From an uncultured Cyclobacteriaceae bacterium (GTDB taxonomy: Bacteria > Bacteroidota > Bacteroidia > Cytophagales > Cyclobacteriaceae), in the NCBI GenBank assembly GCA_905479015.1, contig CAJQKV010000043.1:1-64000 (forward strand): DNA of 64,000 nucleotides. The letters are read 5' to 3'. The translations under genes and the position numbers were made by a program. Every line of letters starts with the position of its first letter. Within the stretch, counting starts at the first letter, position 1. Of this stretch, positions 1 to 8,809 are shown piece after piece. The notes beneath the pieces were generated by a model, which did not search any database, was not told the origin of the DNA, and saw only the letters and a program-made list of their open reading frames with translations.

Positions 1-89
1 AAAAGAATCAAACAACAAACTTTAATTGAACGAAAAAAACAGAATCAAAATATTTATTTAAATTAGTATCAACACTCGCTTAATTTATA

Positions 90-123
90 TCTGAAAAAGT
101 CCACTTTTATTTGACGACATACA
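90..123. repeat. 34-bp repeat, copy 1 (inverted relative to copy at 40076-40109)
   Basis: This 34-bp stretch is repeated without mismatch, in inverted orientation, at 40076-40109. Read on the minus strand it begins TGTATGTCGTC and contains AAATAAAAGTGGAC. It starts with TG and (inset two bases) ends with CA, as ends of several transposon families do (IS3, IS21 and IS481 types). Its outer edge falls exactly where the SGNH hydrolase homology begins at about 124, so this may be the end of an insertion sequence lying mostly to the left of the window. An alternative is a small coding duplication, because both copies are open in the frame reading SEKVHFYLTTY. Confidence 0.6.
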
Positions 124-575
124 TTTTCACCCCATTGGGTCTCAAGAATTATGCTTACGGATGGGACAGGATCGAGAATGTGATATGGCGGGTATATCAT
201 GGTGAGCTTGACGGATTTGAGACAGAAAAAGTTTTGGTCATGATCGGCACCAACAATTTACATCTGAATACAGATGAGGAAATTATAGAGGGATTACACC
301 TTTTAATGAAGGCCATTAAAATCAGACAACCCACAGCTAAAATAACACTTATGGGCTTATTGCCCAGAAGAGACTATGAAGCTAGAATTGTAAAGCTGAA
401 CTTTCAAATCGCTCAGTTGGCAGGAGAAGTAGCGGTACCCTACAGAGATCTTGGGTACGTGTTTTTAAATAAGGAAAATAAAATTAATGAGTCGTTCTTC
501 TCTGATGGATTGCATCCAAATACTGCGGGTTATCTAAGATTGAGAGAGGTGGTAAAGCCTTTGTTGACAGACTGA
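124..575 (+). pseudogene. SGNH/GDSL-type hydrolase, N-terminus lost
   Basis: About 150 codons encode the C-terminal two thirds of an SGNH-fold esterase resembling the platelet-activating-factor acetylhydrolase beta/gamma group. Visible are the segment WDRIENVIWRVYHGELDG, the block III motif GTNN, and the catalytic Asp/His block SDGLHPN near the end. The N-terminal GDS block with the nucleophilic serine is absent. The frame opens only from a stop at 81-83, and homology starts right after the 34-bp repeat ending at 123. The only in-window start is a TTG at 111 inside the repeat. A protein made from it would lack the nucleophile, so I call it a truncated gene. The missing half may lie left of the window on the far side of an insertion. 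Confidence 0.7.
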
Positions 576-637
576 GGTCTCCATAACAGATATCGAAGGT
601 AGATGAGTGTCATTCCCTTAAAATCAAATCAGAGCTG

Positions 638-1141
638 TTATTTTTGAGTTGCTCTTGGCCCGATTTCTATGACTTCCATATTGAAAATTTTCCCCTGTTC
701 AATATCAAACCTCAAGAGTGTTTTCACCTTGTGAAATCCATGTTTTCCCGCTGCACCAGGGTTTAAATACAGAACATTGTATTTTTTATCAAAAATTACT
801 TTTAAGATATGAGAATGCCCACAAACAAGGATATTAGGTTGTTTCGCCACTAATAGGGCTCTGATATTTTTAGTGAACGACGGTGGTTTACCGGCGATAT
901 GGGCCATCATGATGCGCATGCCGCCACAAGAAATTAATGCTGTTTCTTGCGTTCGTATTCTGATGTCGTGCCCATCTATATTACCAAAGACGGCTCGCAA
1001 GGGTTTGAAGTTTTCTAGAGTCTCCAAGATGGCTACATTTCCCACATCTCCCGCGTGCCAAATTTCATCACAATCTTTAAAATAATCGAAAATACTGGGA
1101 TCTAAATAGCCATGCGTATCTGAGAGAAGACCTACTTTCAT
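638..1141 (-). CDS. YfcE/MJ0936-type metallophosphoesterase
   Basis: A 167-residue cytoplasmic phosphodiesterase of the small calcineurin-like (YfcE/MJ0936) family, normally a Mn/Ni-dependent enzyme acting on phosphodiesters. Metal ligands are visible in order: SDTHG (residues 7-11), GDVGN (31-35), GNIDGH (about 53-58), a histidine in MAHIAG and GHSH (about 108-111). The length matches the family. It starts with ATG at 1141 and is transcribed away from gldA; it converges on the SGNH fragment. The physiological substrate cannot be told from sequence. Confidence 0.88.
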   Translation of the reverse strand: MKVGLLSDTHGYLDPSIFDYFKDCDEIWHAGDVGNVAILETLENFKPLRAVFGNIDGHDIRIRTQETALISCGGMRIMMAHIAGKPPSFTKNIRALLVAKQPNILVCGHSHILKVIFDKKYNVLYLNPGAAGKHGFHKVKTLLRFDIEQGKIFNMEVIEIGPRATQK

Positions 1142-1222
1142 GGACGCAAACTAGGTCAATTTTAACACATTTTAACAGCTTTTTTTTTTGAAAATCTGAA
1201 AATGTATTTTTATTTTGACTTC

Positions 1223-1254
1223 TTGAATCAAAATATGCAAAAAAATTACTTTTG
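1223..1254 (+). promoter_or_regulatory. Bacteroidota-type promoter of the gldA operon
   Basis: A TTG at 1223-1225 and TACTTTTG at 1247-1254 fit the TTG / TAnnTTTG (-33/-7) consensus with a 21-nt spacer. The gldA ATG follows 40 nt downstream. This is the best promoter match I found by eye in the window. Confidence 0.6.
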
Positions 1255-1259
1255 GTTGT

Positions 1260-1274
1260 TTCAATTAAATTGAA
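1260..1274. promoter_or_regulatory. Palindrome at the predicted gldA transcription start
   Basis: TTCAATT-A-AATTGAA is a perfect inverted repeat with 7-bp arms beginning 5 nt after the -7 box, so it would cover the predicted transcription start. It could be an operator or a 5' mRNA hairpin. The AT-richness makes chance occurrence possible. Confidence 0.35.
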
Positions 1275-1294
1275 CTCAGTATTTCAAATAGAAT

Positions 1295-2218
1295 ATGTCA
1301 ATTATAGTAGAAAACCTCACTAAAAAGTACGGAGAGCAAAAAGCCGTTAATGATATTTCCTTCAAAATAGAGACAGGCGAGGTTGTCGGATTCTTAGGAC
1401 CCAACGGTGCTGGAAAAAGTACAACGATGAAGATGATTACATGCTTTATGGCTCCATCTATTGGTAATATTACTGTGGATGATATTTCAGTTAATGAAAA
1501 CCAATCGTTAATAAAGAAAAAGATCGGTTATCTTCCTGAGAATAATCCTTTGTATTTCGATATGTCTATTGTGGATTATCTTCGATTCACTGCAGAAATA
1601 CAAGGAGTGTCTAAAAGTGACATTCCTGGTCGAATTGGAGAGATGATTGAATTGTGCGGTTTAGCGAGAGAAAAACATAAAAATATTAATGAGTTGTCCA
1701 AAGGTTTCAGGCAAAGAGTAGGACTAGCCCAAGCGATGATCCATGATCCTGAGGTTTTGATTTTGGATGAGCCAACTACTGGGCTGGATCCTAACCAAAT
1801 TGTCGAGATCAGAAAATTAATAAAAGAATTAGGCAAGCAAAAAACTGTGATCTTAAGTTCACATATTCTTTCAGAAGTAGAAGCTACTTGTGATCGAATT
1901 TTAATAATTAATCGTGGAAGAATAGTTGCGGATGGAACCTCTGAGACATTACGGTCCCAAGCTGATGGCCAAGAATCGTTGACGGTCCATATAGCACCTT
2001 TAAACGAGGACTTGGAGAAATCATTATTGGGTTTAGGATCTGTTGAAAAAGTAAGTGCGATAGAGGACAAGCCTGGATTTTATAGTATTCAGTCCAAGCC
2101 TAATATGGAATCAAGAAAAGCAATTTTTGATCTATGTGTGAAAAAGAAATGGTATTTGCTTGAAATGACTGGTATAGAAACCCGTCTTGAGGATGTTTTT
2201 AGAGATTTAACTAATTAG
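1295..2218 (+). CDS. gldA: GldA, ABC transporter ATP-binding protein
   Basis: The 307-residue ATPase of the GldA-GldF-GldG transporter associated with gliding motility in Flavobacterium. The nucleotide-binding domain fills residues 1-220: Walker A GPNGAGKST (about 35-43), signature-like LSKGFRQRVGLAQ (about 135-147), Walker B LILDEPTTGLDP (about 153-164) and the H-loop LSSHIL. The last 85 residues are the accessory domain typical of ABC-2 type ATPases. It is the first gene of a tight operon, with gldF starting 4 nt after its stop. The transported substrate of GldAFG is unknown, and the complex is not essential for gliding in all Bacteroidota. Confidence 0.9.
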   Translation: MSIIVENLTKKYGEQKAVNDISFKIETGEVVGFLGPNGAGKSTTMKMITCFMAPSIGNITVDDISVNENQSLIKKKIGYLPENNPLYFDMSIVDYLRFTAEIQGVSKSDIPGRIGEMIELCGLAREKHKNINELSKGFRQRVGLAQAMIHDPEVLILDEPTTGLDPNQIVEIRKLIKELGKQKTVILSSHILSEVEATCDRILIINRGRIVADGTSETLRSQADGQESLTVHIAPLNEDLEKSLLGLGSVEKVSAIEDKPGFYSIQSKPNMESRKAIFDLCVKKKWYLLEMTGIETRLEDVFRDLTN

Positions 2219-2222
2219 TAAT

Positions 2223-2948
2223 ATGAAAAAGACTTGGATCATCACGAAAAGAGAATTGGCTTCTTTTTTTGACTCCCTTACCGCATACGTAATGGTCGTA
2301 TTATTTTTAGGTTTAAGTGGAATATTCACATGGCTGGTAGGCTCAAACATTTTTGTTAATAATCAGGCCAATATGGGAGTTTTTTTTGGTATCGCTTTTT
2401 GGTCACTTTTTTTCTTCATCCCTGCATTGACCATGAAAATGGTTGCGGAGGAAAATAGATTAGGAACGATAGAATTATTGACTACAAAGGACATTACTGA
2501 TGGACAGATCATAAGAGGTAAATTTTTTGCATGTTTAATTTTGATACTCATCTCATTAATTTGTACACTTCCGTATTATATAACTATTAGCCAATTAGGA
2601 AACATTGATGATGGAGCAGTCATAGGTGGTTATGTTGGACTACTTTTTTTATCGGGATCCTATGTAGCGATTGGTCTTTTCGCGAGTAGCATCACTACCA
2701 ATCAAATAGTGGCATTTTTGGTTGCGCTGTTCATAGGTATATTTTTTCATTTATTGTTTGATGTGATGGGTACATCGACTTTGGGGATTTTAGGCTCTTT
2801 TTTTAACTATTTAAGTATGCGCGTTCATTTTGATTCTATAAGTAGAGGGGTCGTGGATTCTCGAGATTTAGTCTATTTTGGATCCATAATAACCATGGGT
2901 CTTTATTTAGCAGAATTGATGCTGTCCAAACGCAATTGGCAATCTTAA
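2223..2948 (+). CDS. gldF: GldF, ABC-2 type permease
   Basis: A 241-residue integral membrane protein with about six hydrophobic segments (near residues 20-40, 55-75, 100-125, 135-155, 160-185 and 215-235), the usual layout of an ABC-2 permease. The conserved segment around ENRLGTIELLTTKDI after the second helix is typical of GldF-like permeases. It lies between gldA and gldG with gaps of 4 and 9 nt, which supports assignment as the membrane partner of both. Confidence 0.87.
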   Translation: MKKTWIITKRELASFFDSLTAYVMVVLFLGLSGIFTWLVGSNIFVNNQANMGVFFGIAFWSLFFFIPALTMKMVAEENRLGTIELLTTKDITDGQIIRGKFFACLILILISLICTLPYYITISQLGNIDDGAVIGGYVGLLFLSGSYVAIGLFASSITTNQIVAFLVALFIGIFFHLLFDVMGTSTLGILGSFFNYLSMRVHFDSISRGVVDSRDLVYFGSIITMGLYLAELMLSKRNWQS

Positions 2949-2957
2949 GTTTATACT

Positions 2958-4472
2958 ATGAAAAAATCAAAATTATTTATTCAGGGGAGTATGGTTTTGG
3001 CCATAATTTTGGTAGTAAACTTGTTGTCTGAAGTAGCCTACTTCAGGATTGATTTTACTGAGGATAAACGATATACTCTTGGACAAGCTACTCGAAGTAT
3101 TCTTGAGGATTTAGATGATGTCATCACTGTTAAGGCATACTTTACAGAAGATTTACCAGCACAACTGGGTTATATAAAGGATGAATTAAGAGATCAGTTT
3201 ATCGAATACGAAAATCGTTCGAATGGAAACTTTGTATTCGAATTCATAAATCCAAACACATCGGACGAGTTGAAGCAAGAAGCCATGCAAAATGGTATAA
3301 CACCCGTGTCTATTAATGTAGTAGAGGATGATCAGAGAAAGCAAATTCAAGCATTTATGGGTATTTTGATCCAAGCTGATGGGCAGAAAGAAGCAATACC
3401 GCTTGTTCAGCCCGGATCCGGATTAGAATACGAAATAACTACTTCAATAAAAAAAATAACTCTCAAAAATAAACCTAAAATCGGACTGATTACGAGTAAT
3501 AATGGAGTGACCATGGGAGCTATTCCGCAATTGTTCCAACAGCTTACGGTGATGTATGAAATGGTTCCCTTTAATTTATCAGATTCTTCTGAGATCACTC
3601 TTAACTATAGCTGTATGATTTGGATCAGCCCAAATGATACCATTCCATCAGTTGACTTTGATAAGGTCAATAAATATTTAGATAAGGGAGGTAATTTATT
3701 TCTAGCTTATTCCAATATTTCAGGTAACCTTCAAACAGCAGAAATATTTTCTAAACCAGATATAGGTTTAAAAGATTGGCTGCAGTCAAAAGGTATATCG
3801 ATGGGAAATCAAGTTGTGATTGATGCTTCTTGTGCCTCAGTCACAGTGCAACAAAAACAAGGATTTTATACCATGAACAGCCAGATTGAATTTCCTTATT
3901 TTCCTCAAATCAGAAAGTTTGAAAAACATCCAATCACTGTAGGTCTAGAATCGATGATGTTACCTTTTTCCAGTCCTCTCGATTTTATTGGATCAGATAC
4001 TACGCTAGCGATTAATGCAGTGCTTCAAACCAGTGAAATGTCAGGTACTCAAAATACCCCAAACTATATGAATGTTCAAAAGAAATGGAATGAACAAGAT
4101 TTTACAGCACCAAATCAAATATTAGCATTATCTATGGAGCATATGGGTGCAAATAATGGGAGTATGGTAGTTGTGTCTAATGGGCAATTTATAAATAATG
4201 GAGAAGGCCAACAAGCACAACAATTGAATATGGATAACATTAATTTTGCTGCCAATGCCATTGATTGGTTATCGGATGATACGGGACTTGTGGGCTTAAG
4301 GACTAAGGGAATTACGAGCAGACCCTTAGAATCTATTGATGATGGTACAAAATCACTGGTGAAATATGGGAATGTGTTCTCTCCTATTTTATTGATTTTA
4401 ATTTATGGATTTATCCGGAGGTCATCGGTACAGCGAAAACGTCAAAAATGGGTCCAAGGGGATTATAGTTGA
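2958..4472 (+). CDS. gldG: GldG, gliding-associated transporter auxiliary protein
   Basis: A 504-residue GldG protein: an N-terminal membrane anchor (about residues 7-27), a long extracytoplasmic region of the ABC-transporter auxiliary type (starting near YFRIDFTEDKRYTLG and carrying the conserved PGSGLEYEITTSIKKI segment), and a C-terminal transmembrane helix (about 475-495) followed by a basic tail. It is presumed to work with GldA and GldF in one complex in the inner membrane. Assignment rests on architecture, length and operon position. Confidence 0.87.
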   Translation: MKKSKLFIQGSMVLAIILVVNLLSEVAYFRIDFTEDKRYTLGQATRSILEDLDDVITVKAYFTEDLPAQLGYIKDELRDQFIEYENRSNGNFVFEFINPNTSDELKQEAMQNGITPVSINVVEDDQRKQIQAFMGILIQADGQKEAIPLVQPGSGLEYEITTSIKKITLKNKPKIGLITSNNGVTMGAIPQLFQQLTVMYEMVPFNLSDSSEITLNYSCMIWISPNDTIPSVDFDKVNKYLDKGGNLFLAYSNISGNLQTAEIFSKPDIGLKDWLQSKGISMGNQVVIDASCASVTVQQKQGFYTMNSQIEFPYFPQIRKFEKHPITVGLESMMLPFSSPLDFIGSDTTLAINAVLQTSEMSGTQNTPNYMNVQKKWNEQDFTAPNQILALSMEHMGANNGSMVVVSNGQFINNGEGQQAQQLNMDNINFAANAIDWLSDDTGLVGLRTKGITSRPLESIDDGTKSLVKYGNVFSPILLILIYGFIRRSSVQRKRQKWVQGDYS

Positions 4473-4488
4473 TTAAATTTCTTTTTTT

Positions 4489-5382
4489 ATGAAAGTCATG
4501 AATACATCAAAACTTTTTATTTTTTTGGTTATTATTAGTCTAGTTTTTGTCATTATTAAGTTTACTAAAAATCCAGACAGAAGCAATAGCTATGATGAGG
4601 TATTGGTAGATTTTGATTCACAACTTGTGGATAAAATAAAGATTGAGAATGAAAATGAGCAAGTCATATTAGAAAAAATTTCGGGTCAATGGAAGGTAAA
4701 AGTAGGCCAAAAACAGCATGAGGCTGTAAAAAGTACAGTGGAGGCTTTTTTACAAACCATTCAAACCATTAAGCCCTCTAGACTGGCTTCTCGATCAGTT
4801 GAACGGTGGGCAGATTATAATGTGGACGATACAGGAACACGGGTGATTATATCTGGAGACAAAGATGTTTTTTTAAATATAATTCTGGGTAGATTCGCTT
4901 TTGAGGGACAAAGAACTTACTATAGTTTTGTTCGTCTAGTAGACGATAATGATACCTATGTAGCAGATAATTTCATGAAAATGAGTTTGGTTTCTCAAAG
5001 GGATGATTTTCGAAACAACCGCGTAGCGAATTTCAGAAATGATTCATTGACTGCTATAGATTTCATCTATCCAGATAGTGCTTTTTCGTTGATTAAGAAA
5101 GAAATCTATTGGTTTAAAAATAACGTTGAGGTTGATTCAATTAAGTTCAAAAAGTATCATGATGACGTTCAATTTATTATGAGTAAATCTTTTGCTTCAT
5201 CAGATTCTACATCAGTACCTTCGCATGAGGTGATCTTTCACTTTTCTAATAGGTCTGAAATAAAAATTACAGGAAGCCTTGAGCAAGGAGGTTGGTTGAT
5301 CAGATCTTCTGAGAATAAAGATGAAGCATGGAAAGATCCTGTCCTTATGGAAAAAATATTCATCTCAAATAAATATTTTTGA
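4489..5382 (+). CDS. DUF4340 domain protein linked to gldFG
   Basis: A 297-residue protein with an N-terminal signal anchor (KLFIFLVIISLVFVIIKF) followed by a soluble, beta-rich region of the DUF4340 type, predicted to sit on the outer face of the inner membrane. DUF4340 genes often follow gldG-like genes, and this one starts 16 nt after gldG, so it is probably part of the same transporter complex. Its biochemical role is unknown. ATG codons at 4489 and 4498 are both possible starts. Confidence 0.75.
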   Translation: MKVMNTSKLFIFLVIISLVFVIIKFTKNPDRSNSYDEVLVDFDSQLVDKIKIENENEQVILEKISGQWKVKVGQKQHEAVKSTVEAFLQTIQTIKPSRLASRSVERWADYNVDDTGTRVIISGDKDVFLNIILGRFAFEGQRTYYSFVRLVDDNDTYVADNFMKMSLVSQRDDFRNNRVANFRNDSLTAIDFIYPDSAFSLIKKEIYWFKNNVEVDSIKFKKYHDDVQFIMSKSFASSDSTSVPSHEVIFHFSNRSEIKITGSLEQGGWLIRSSENKDEAWKDPVLMEKIFISNKYF

Positions 5383-5480
5383 TTTTTTAATCTTTTGGTG
5401 AAACCCTTTTTTTTATTTGATATTTAAGTTAGCCTAACAATCTATAATTTTTGTGGGCAATGATGCTTATATTTGAAATT

Positions 5481-6023
5481 ATGAGCATACGTTTAGGGTC
5501 CTTTTTTCTGTTTTTGATGGTAATATTTACTTTTTCTAAGAGTCCATCTGAGGTTGATATCAACACTGAAATCAACTGGATCAGTTTTGAAGAAGCGGTG
5601 GCGAGAACCAAAGAGAACCCCAAGATGATTTTGGTTGATCTTTACACAGATTGGTGTGGATGGTGCAAAAAAATGGATCGAGATACCTACAGTCGCGCCG
5701 AAATTGTGGCGTACGTTAATGATAAATTTTATGCAGTAAAATTTGATGCTGAAGGCGCTGAAGAAGTTAGTTTTAGGGGTCATACCTTCAAATTTGTGGC
5801 TTCAGGACGAAAGGGATATCACGAATTGGCGGCAGCGCTCACACAAAATAAGCTCAGTTACCCTACGACGGTTTTCATGAATGAAGAGCTCCAAATCATT
5901 CAGCCCGTTCCGGGTTACTTGGATGCGCCTACTTTTGATACTATTTCCAAATACATGGGTGAGGGCAAATATAAAAATACAGCTTGGGAGGATTTTCAAA
6001 AATCTTACCAAAGTAAACTTTGA
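5481..6023 (+). CDS. Exported thioredoxin-fold protein with WCGWCK motif
   Basis: A secreted thioredoxin-like protein (DUF255/YyaL-like thioredoxin group). I chose the ATG at 5481 because it gives a compact signal peptide (SIRLGSFFLFLMVIFTFS); upstream ATGs at 5451 and 5463 are alternatives. The active site WCGWCKKMD keeps both cysteines, so dithiol-disulfide chemistry is possible, and a YPTTVFMN cis-proline segment follows at the expected place. It probably reduces disulfides of periplasmic proteins. It stands alone, 68-100 nt downstream of the gld operon, and could be read from the same transcript. Confidence 0.8.
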   Translation: MSIRLGSFFLFLMVIFTFSKSPSEVDINTEINWISFEEAVARTKENPKMILVDLYTDWCGWCKKMDRDTYSRAEIVAYVNDKFYAVKFDAEGAEEVSFRGHTFKFVASGRKGYHELAAALTQNKLSYPTTVFMNEELQIIQPVPGYLDAPTFDTISKYMGEGKYKNTAWEDFQKSYQSKL

Positions 6024-6120
6024 ATTAACTTTTTTGGGTGCTTTACGTAAATCATGAAGCAACCATTCGGATGTTAATGGCATCCTCTAGACAATCATTA
6101 CTCATTAAAAGATATTTATT

Positions 6121-6858
6121 ATGACCAAGAGACTCATTTTTAGTTTAACCCTAACAATAGTAGGGATCTTTTTGTTGGCAGATCCAATCCAAAGAAATTT
6201 ACAGCCGTTCAAGCAATTATATGTAAAAGAGGGCATAGAGGTCGTTCTTATAAAAGGTACAGAATACAATGCAAAGGTGGATGTTTCAGGATGTAATCCC
6301 GAAGATGTCCTGACTGAGGTCAACAATGGTCGATTAACGATACGTATGAGGCCAAATGGAAGATATAGAAATATTGAGGTAAAAGTAGCGCTTACTTATG
6401 TGAGCCTCAATGAAATAGATGTGTCCTCGGCAGGAGTGGTCAAAGGATCAGATCGATTGAAAAGTGAAGCCTTAGAGATTGAGGTCAGTAGTGCTGGTTC
6501 GCTGGAGTTAAATATTCTTTCCAATAGCTTAGATTTAGATGTCAGCAGCTCGGGGTTTGTCGCCTTGAATTTAGAGGTGAATAAACTTGAGGTCGAAATC
6601 TCAAGTGCAGGTAAGGTCAAGCTGACCGGCCGAGTACGTGACCAAGCATTAGATATAAGTAGTGGGGCTCATTATGAGGGGTTTAAGATGATTTCGGAAA
6701 GAACATTAGTGGACATAAGTAGTGGAGGACTGGCTCAAGTTTATGCGAAAGATAAACTAGATGTCCAGGCAAGTAGTGGAGGGTCAGTAGAATTTCAAGG
6801 AAGTCCAGGCAGTTTGAGCAAACGTTTAAGTAGTGGAGGTTCTGTAAGTCAATATTAG
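6121..6858 (+). CDS. GIN-domain (DUF2807) auto-transporter-adhesin-head-like protein
   Basis: A 245-residue exported protein with an N-terminal signal peptide (residues 1-22). The rest is the repetitive GIN/DUF2807 domain: short strands punctuated by SSAG, SSGG or SSGF motifs every 15-20 residues (about ten occurrences), which folds as a right-handed beta solenoid. The family is common in Bacteroidota and its function is not established; a surface or periplasmic role is inferred from the signal. The TPR lipoprotein begins 22 nt downstream. Confidence 0.83.
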   Translation: MTKRLIFSLTLTIVGIFLLADPIQRNLQPFKQLYVKEGIEVVLIKGTEYNAKVDVSGCNPEDVLTEVNNGRLTIRMRPNGRYRNIEVKVALTYVSLNEIDVSSAGVVKGSDRLKSEALEIEVSSAGSLELNILSNSLDLDVSSSGFVALNLEVNKLEVEISSAGKVKLTGRVRDQALDISSGAHYEGFKMISERTLVDISSGGLAQVYAKDKLDVQASSGGSVEFQGSPGSLSKRLSSGGSVSQY

Positions 6859-6880
6859 TCATTTAAATCTAAGCGCTTTG

Positions 6881-7924
6881 ATGTTTTCAGGGAATGGGCG
6901 AGGTTCATTAGGGATTTTGCCATACGTATTGTGTATCTATCTCTTAGTCCTAGGATGTGAAAGCCTTGAAACCCAGCGAGACCAATTTTTTACTCAAGGA
7001 AATGAAGCGATTGAAGCGAAGTCTTATGAGAGTGCAATTAGTTTATACACAAAAGCCATTAAGATAGATTCTGATGATGCCGAGTCCATCAATAATAGGG
7101 GAGTGGCCAAACGAGAATTAGGTAGGGTTTATGAAGCGATCCAAGATTATAATGAGGCATTATTGATTGATAATGAATTTTGGGATTGCCTGCATAACCG
7201 AGCCATGGCTTATCAAGAGGCGGGTAATTGGACGAAAAGCATCAAAGATTACGATTTACTTATAGCCCATCATGATACTTCCATTTATCACGAAGCTAAG
7301 GCGCTTATTTTCACAGAGTCAAAAGATTATGAACGAGCCATGGATGAATTTAATAGGGTACTGGCACGAAATCCAAAGGATACTGAGGCCAAGATCAATT
7401 TAGCCACCTTAGATTTTTATCTGGGCAATAAGCAAAGGGCGGCAGCTACTTTAGAGGAAATTTTGCATCAGTCTCCCAATGAAGCCTTTGGATACAATAC
7501 ACTCAATCAGATATATTTAGAGTTATCGTCATTGGACTTAGCTTATCGGGCCATCCAGCAAGCCCTTAGGCTGGATCCGAACAATGCTTTTTTTCTAAAT
7601 AATAGGGGTTTTACCTATCTAGAGATGGATTCTATAGCTTTAGCCTTGATCGATATCAATCAAAGTATTGTCTTGACTCCTGATAATCCATGGTCTTATC
7701 GAAATAAGGGCTACTACTATTATAAAATGGGGGATTTCACTCAGGCCATTCGTTATTTGAAGCAATCCTTGGAGATGGATGAAAACGTAAAGGAAGCTCA
7801 TTTGATGTTGGGCATCACCTATTTATCAGATGGCCAATCAGGAATGGCTTGCCAGGCATGGCAAATAGCAATGGATGTGGGTAACGAAAAAGCGCAGGCC
7901 TACCTGAACGATCATTGTAATTAA
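6881..7924 (+). CDS. TPR-repeat lipoprotein
   Basis: A lipoprotein of 347 residues. The N-terminal hydrophobic stretch ends in a lipobox (LVLGC, Cys at about residue 27), so it should be membrane-anchored. The remainder is about nine tandem tetratricopeptide repeats of 34 residues, recognisable by recurring N-N-R-G or A-x-x-x-Y patterns, ending with a SEL1-like helix. TPR solenoids bind proteins; the partner is unknown. I prefer the ATG at 6881 over the in-frame TTG just before it. Probably co-transcribed with the GIN-domain gene. Confidence 0.83.
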   Translation: MFSGNGRGSLGILPYVLCIYLLVLGCESLETQRDQFFTQGNEAIEAKSYESAISLYTKAIKIDSDDAESINNRGVAKRELGRVYEAIQDYNEALLIDNEFWDCLHNRAMAYQEAGNWTKSIKDYDLLIAHHDTSIYHEAKALIFTESKDYERAMDEFNRVLARNPKDTEAKINLATLDFYLGNKQRAAATLEEILHQSPNEAFGYNTLNQIYLELSSLDLAYRAIQQALRLDPNNAFFLNNRGFTYLEMDSIALALIDINQSIVLTPDNPWSYRNKGYYYYKMGDFTQAIRYLKQSLEMDENVKEAHLMLGITYLSDGQSGMACQAWQIAMDVGNEKAQAYLNDHCN

Positions 7925-7945
7925 GCGTGCATTCTTTTTTGAAAA

Positions 7946-8176
7946 TCAATTGATGGAGAGAAGTCCTATGGTTAAAAATAACCATAGGAATAGTGACTGC
8001 AGATAGGAACATAAAGGGAAGACCAAAACGGCTTGGTTAGGTATATCTGATCTGGATGGATTCCAAAAATAGGGAGTGGCCTTTACAGGGTGAAAAAAGA
8101 TATTAAGGACCAGTATGAGTGCAGCTAGGTCCCATACAATGGCCCTATTTTTTTAGAAATAACCAATGAATATGGG
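7946..8176 (-). pseudogene. Remnant of a membrane-protein gene (C-terminal part)
   Basis: On the minus strand an open frame of 68 codons ending at 7946 reads like the C-terminal third of a multi-helix membrane protein: a helix around AIVWDLAALILVLNIFF, a loop with DIPNQAVLVFPL, and a last helix LWLFLTIGLLSIN. There is no start codon. Upstream the frame stops at 8153-8155 beside an A7 run, and the same frame resumes as HPIFIGYF before running into the NUDIX gene on the other strand. The pattern suggests a frameshifted, truncated gene. A perfect 11-bp inverted repeat (7964-7989) lies inside it. Confidence 0.45.
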
Positions 8177-8809
8177 ATGTTAGATACTCAGTTAGAGGAA
8201 ACGCTTAGGAAACGCCTGCAAGGAGCATTACCAGGAAATCTCGCTCATGAGAAGATGAGAGCTCAGATCATCCATGAAGATGCTGCTCGAAAACCCTTTC
8301 AGCTTTCTCCAAAAGAGGGTGCAGTCCTGATATTGTTATACCCAGATGAACATGCGAGCGATTGGAAGTTTCCCTTGATTCAGCGACCTCCTTATGACGG
8401 GGTTCATGGTGGGCAAATCAGTTTCCCTGGAGGGAAAAAAGAGCATATGGATAGAGATTTGCTGCAAACTGCCCTTCGCGAGACCTATGAAGAAATAGGC
8501 GTTTCAGATTCAAGCATCAAGATAATTGGTAAGTTGAGCAAACTGGATGTAGCAGCGTCTAATCATGTGGTACTTCCCGTGATTGGCTTTATGGATCAAA
8601 AACCTATATTTACACCTCATCCTTATGAGGTAGCGGAGATTATTGAAATTTCTTTGATCGATTTGTTTAAAAAAAATGTAATCAAGGAAAAACATCTGCA
8701 GACCAGAGGAGTAACTTTAAGGGCACCCTATTATGATGTTGATGATCACTTTATTTGGGGTGCAACGGCGATGATGCTTAATGAACTGGTAACTTTAATC
8801 AAGTCCTAA
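8177..8809 (+). CDS. NUDIX hydrolase, CoA-pyrophosphatase-like
   Basis: A 210-residue NUDIX enzyme. The NUDIX box is complete: GGKKEHMDRDLLQTALRE followed by TYEEIGV (about residues 83-107), with the catalytic REtyEE core. The preceding HGGQISFPGGK matches the CoA diphosphatase (NUDT7/NUDT8/YeaB) subgroup, which splits CoA to 4'-phosphopantetheine and 3',5'-ADP; substrate assignment is therefore likely but not certain. The stop codon overlaps the start of the next gene (TAATG at 8807-8811), which indicates translational coupling. Confidence 0.85.
   Translation: MLDTQLEETLRKRLQGALPGNLAHEKMRAQIIHEDAARKPFQLSPKEGAVLILLYPDEHASDWKFPLIQRPPYDGVHGGQISFPGGKKEHMDRDLLQTALRETYEEIGVSDSSIKIIGKLSKLDVAASNHVVLPVIGFMDQKPIFTPHPYEVAEIIEISLIDLFKKNVIKEKHLQTRGVTLRAPYYDVDDHFIWGATAMMLNELVTLIKS

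Noticed and set aside
1-66. Short open frame at the left edge as a transposase C-terminus
   Set aside because: Only about 21 codons of low-complexity Lys/Gln/Asn-rich sequence are visible, too little to judge.
7964-7989. Perfect 11-bp inverted repeat as terminator of the TPR gene
   Set aside because: It has an AT-rich stem, no U-tract, and lies inside the antisense membrane-protein remnant; termination is possible but unsupported.
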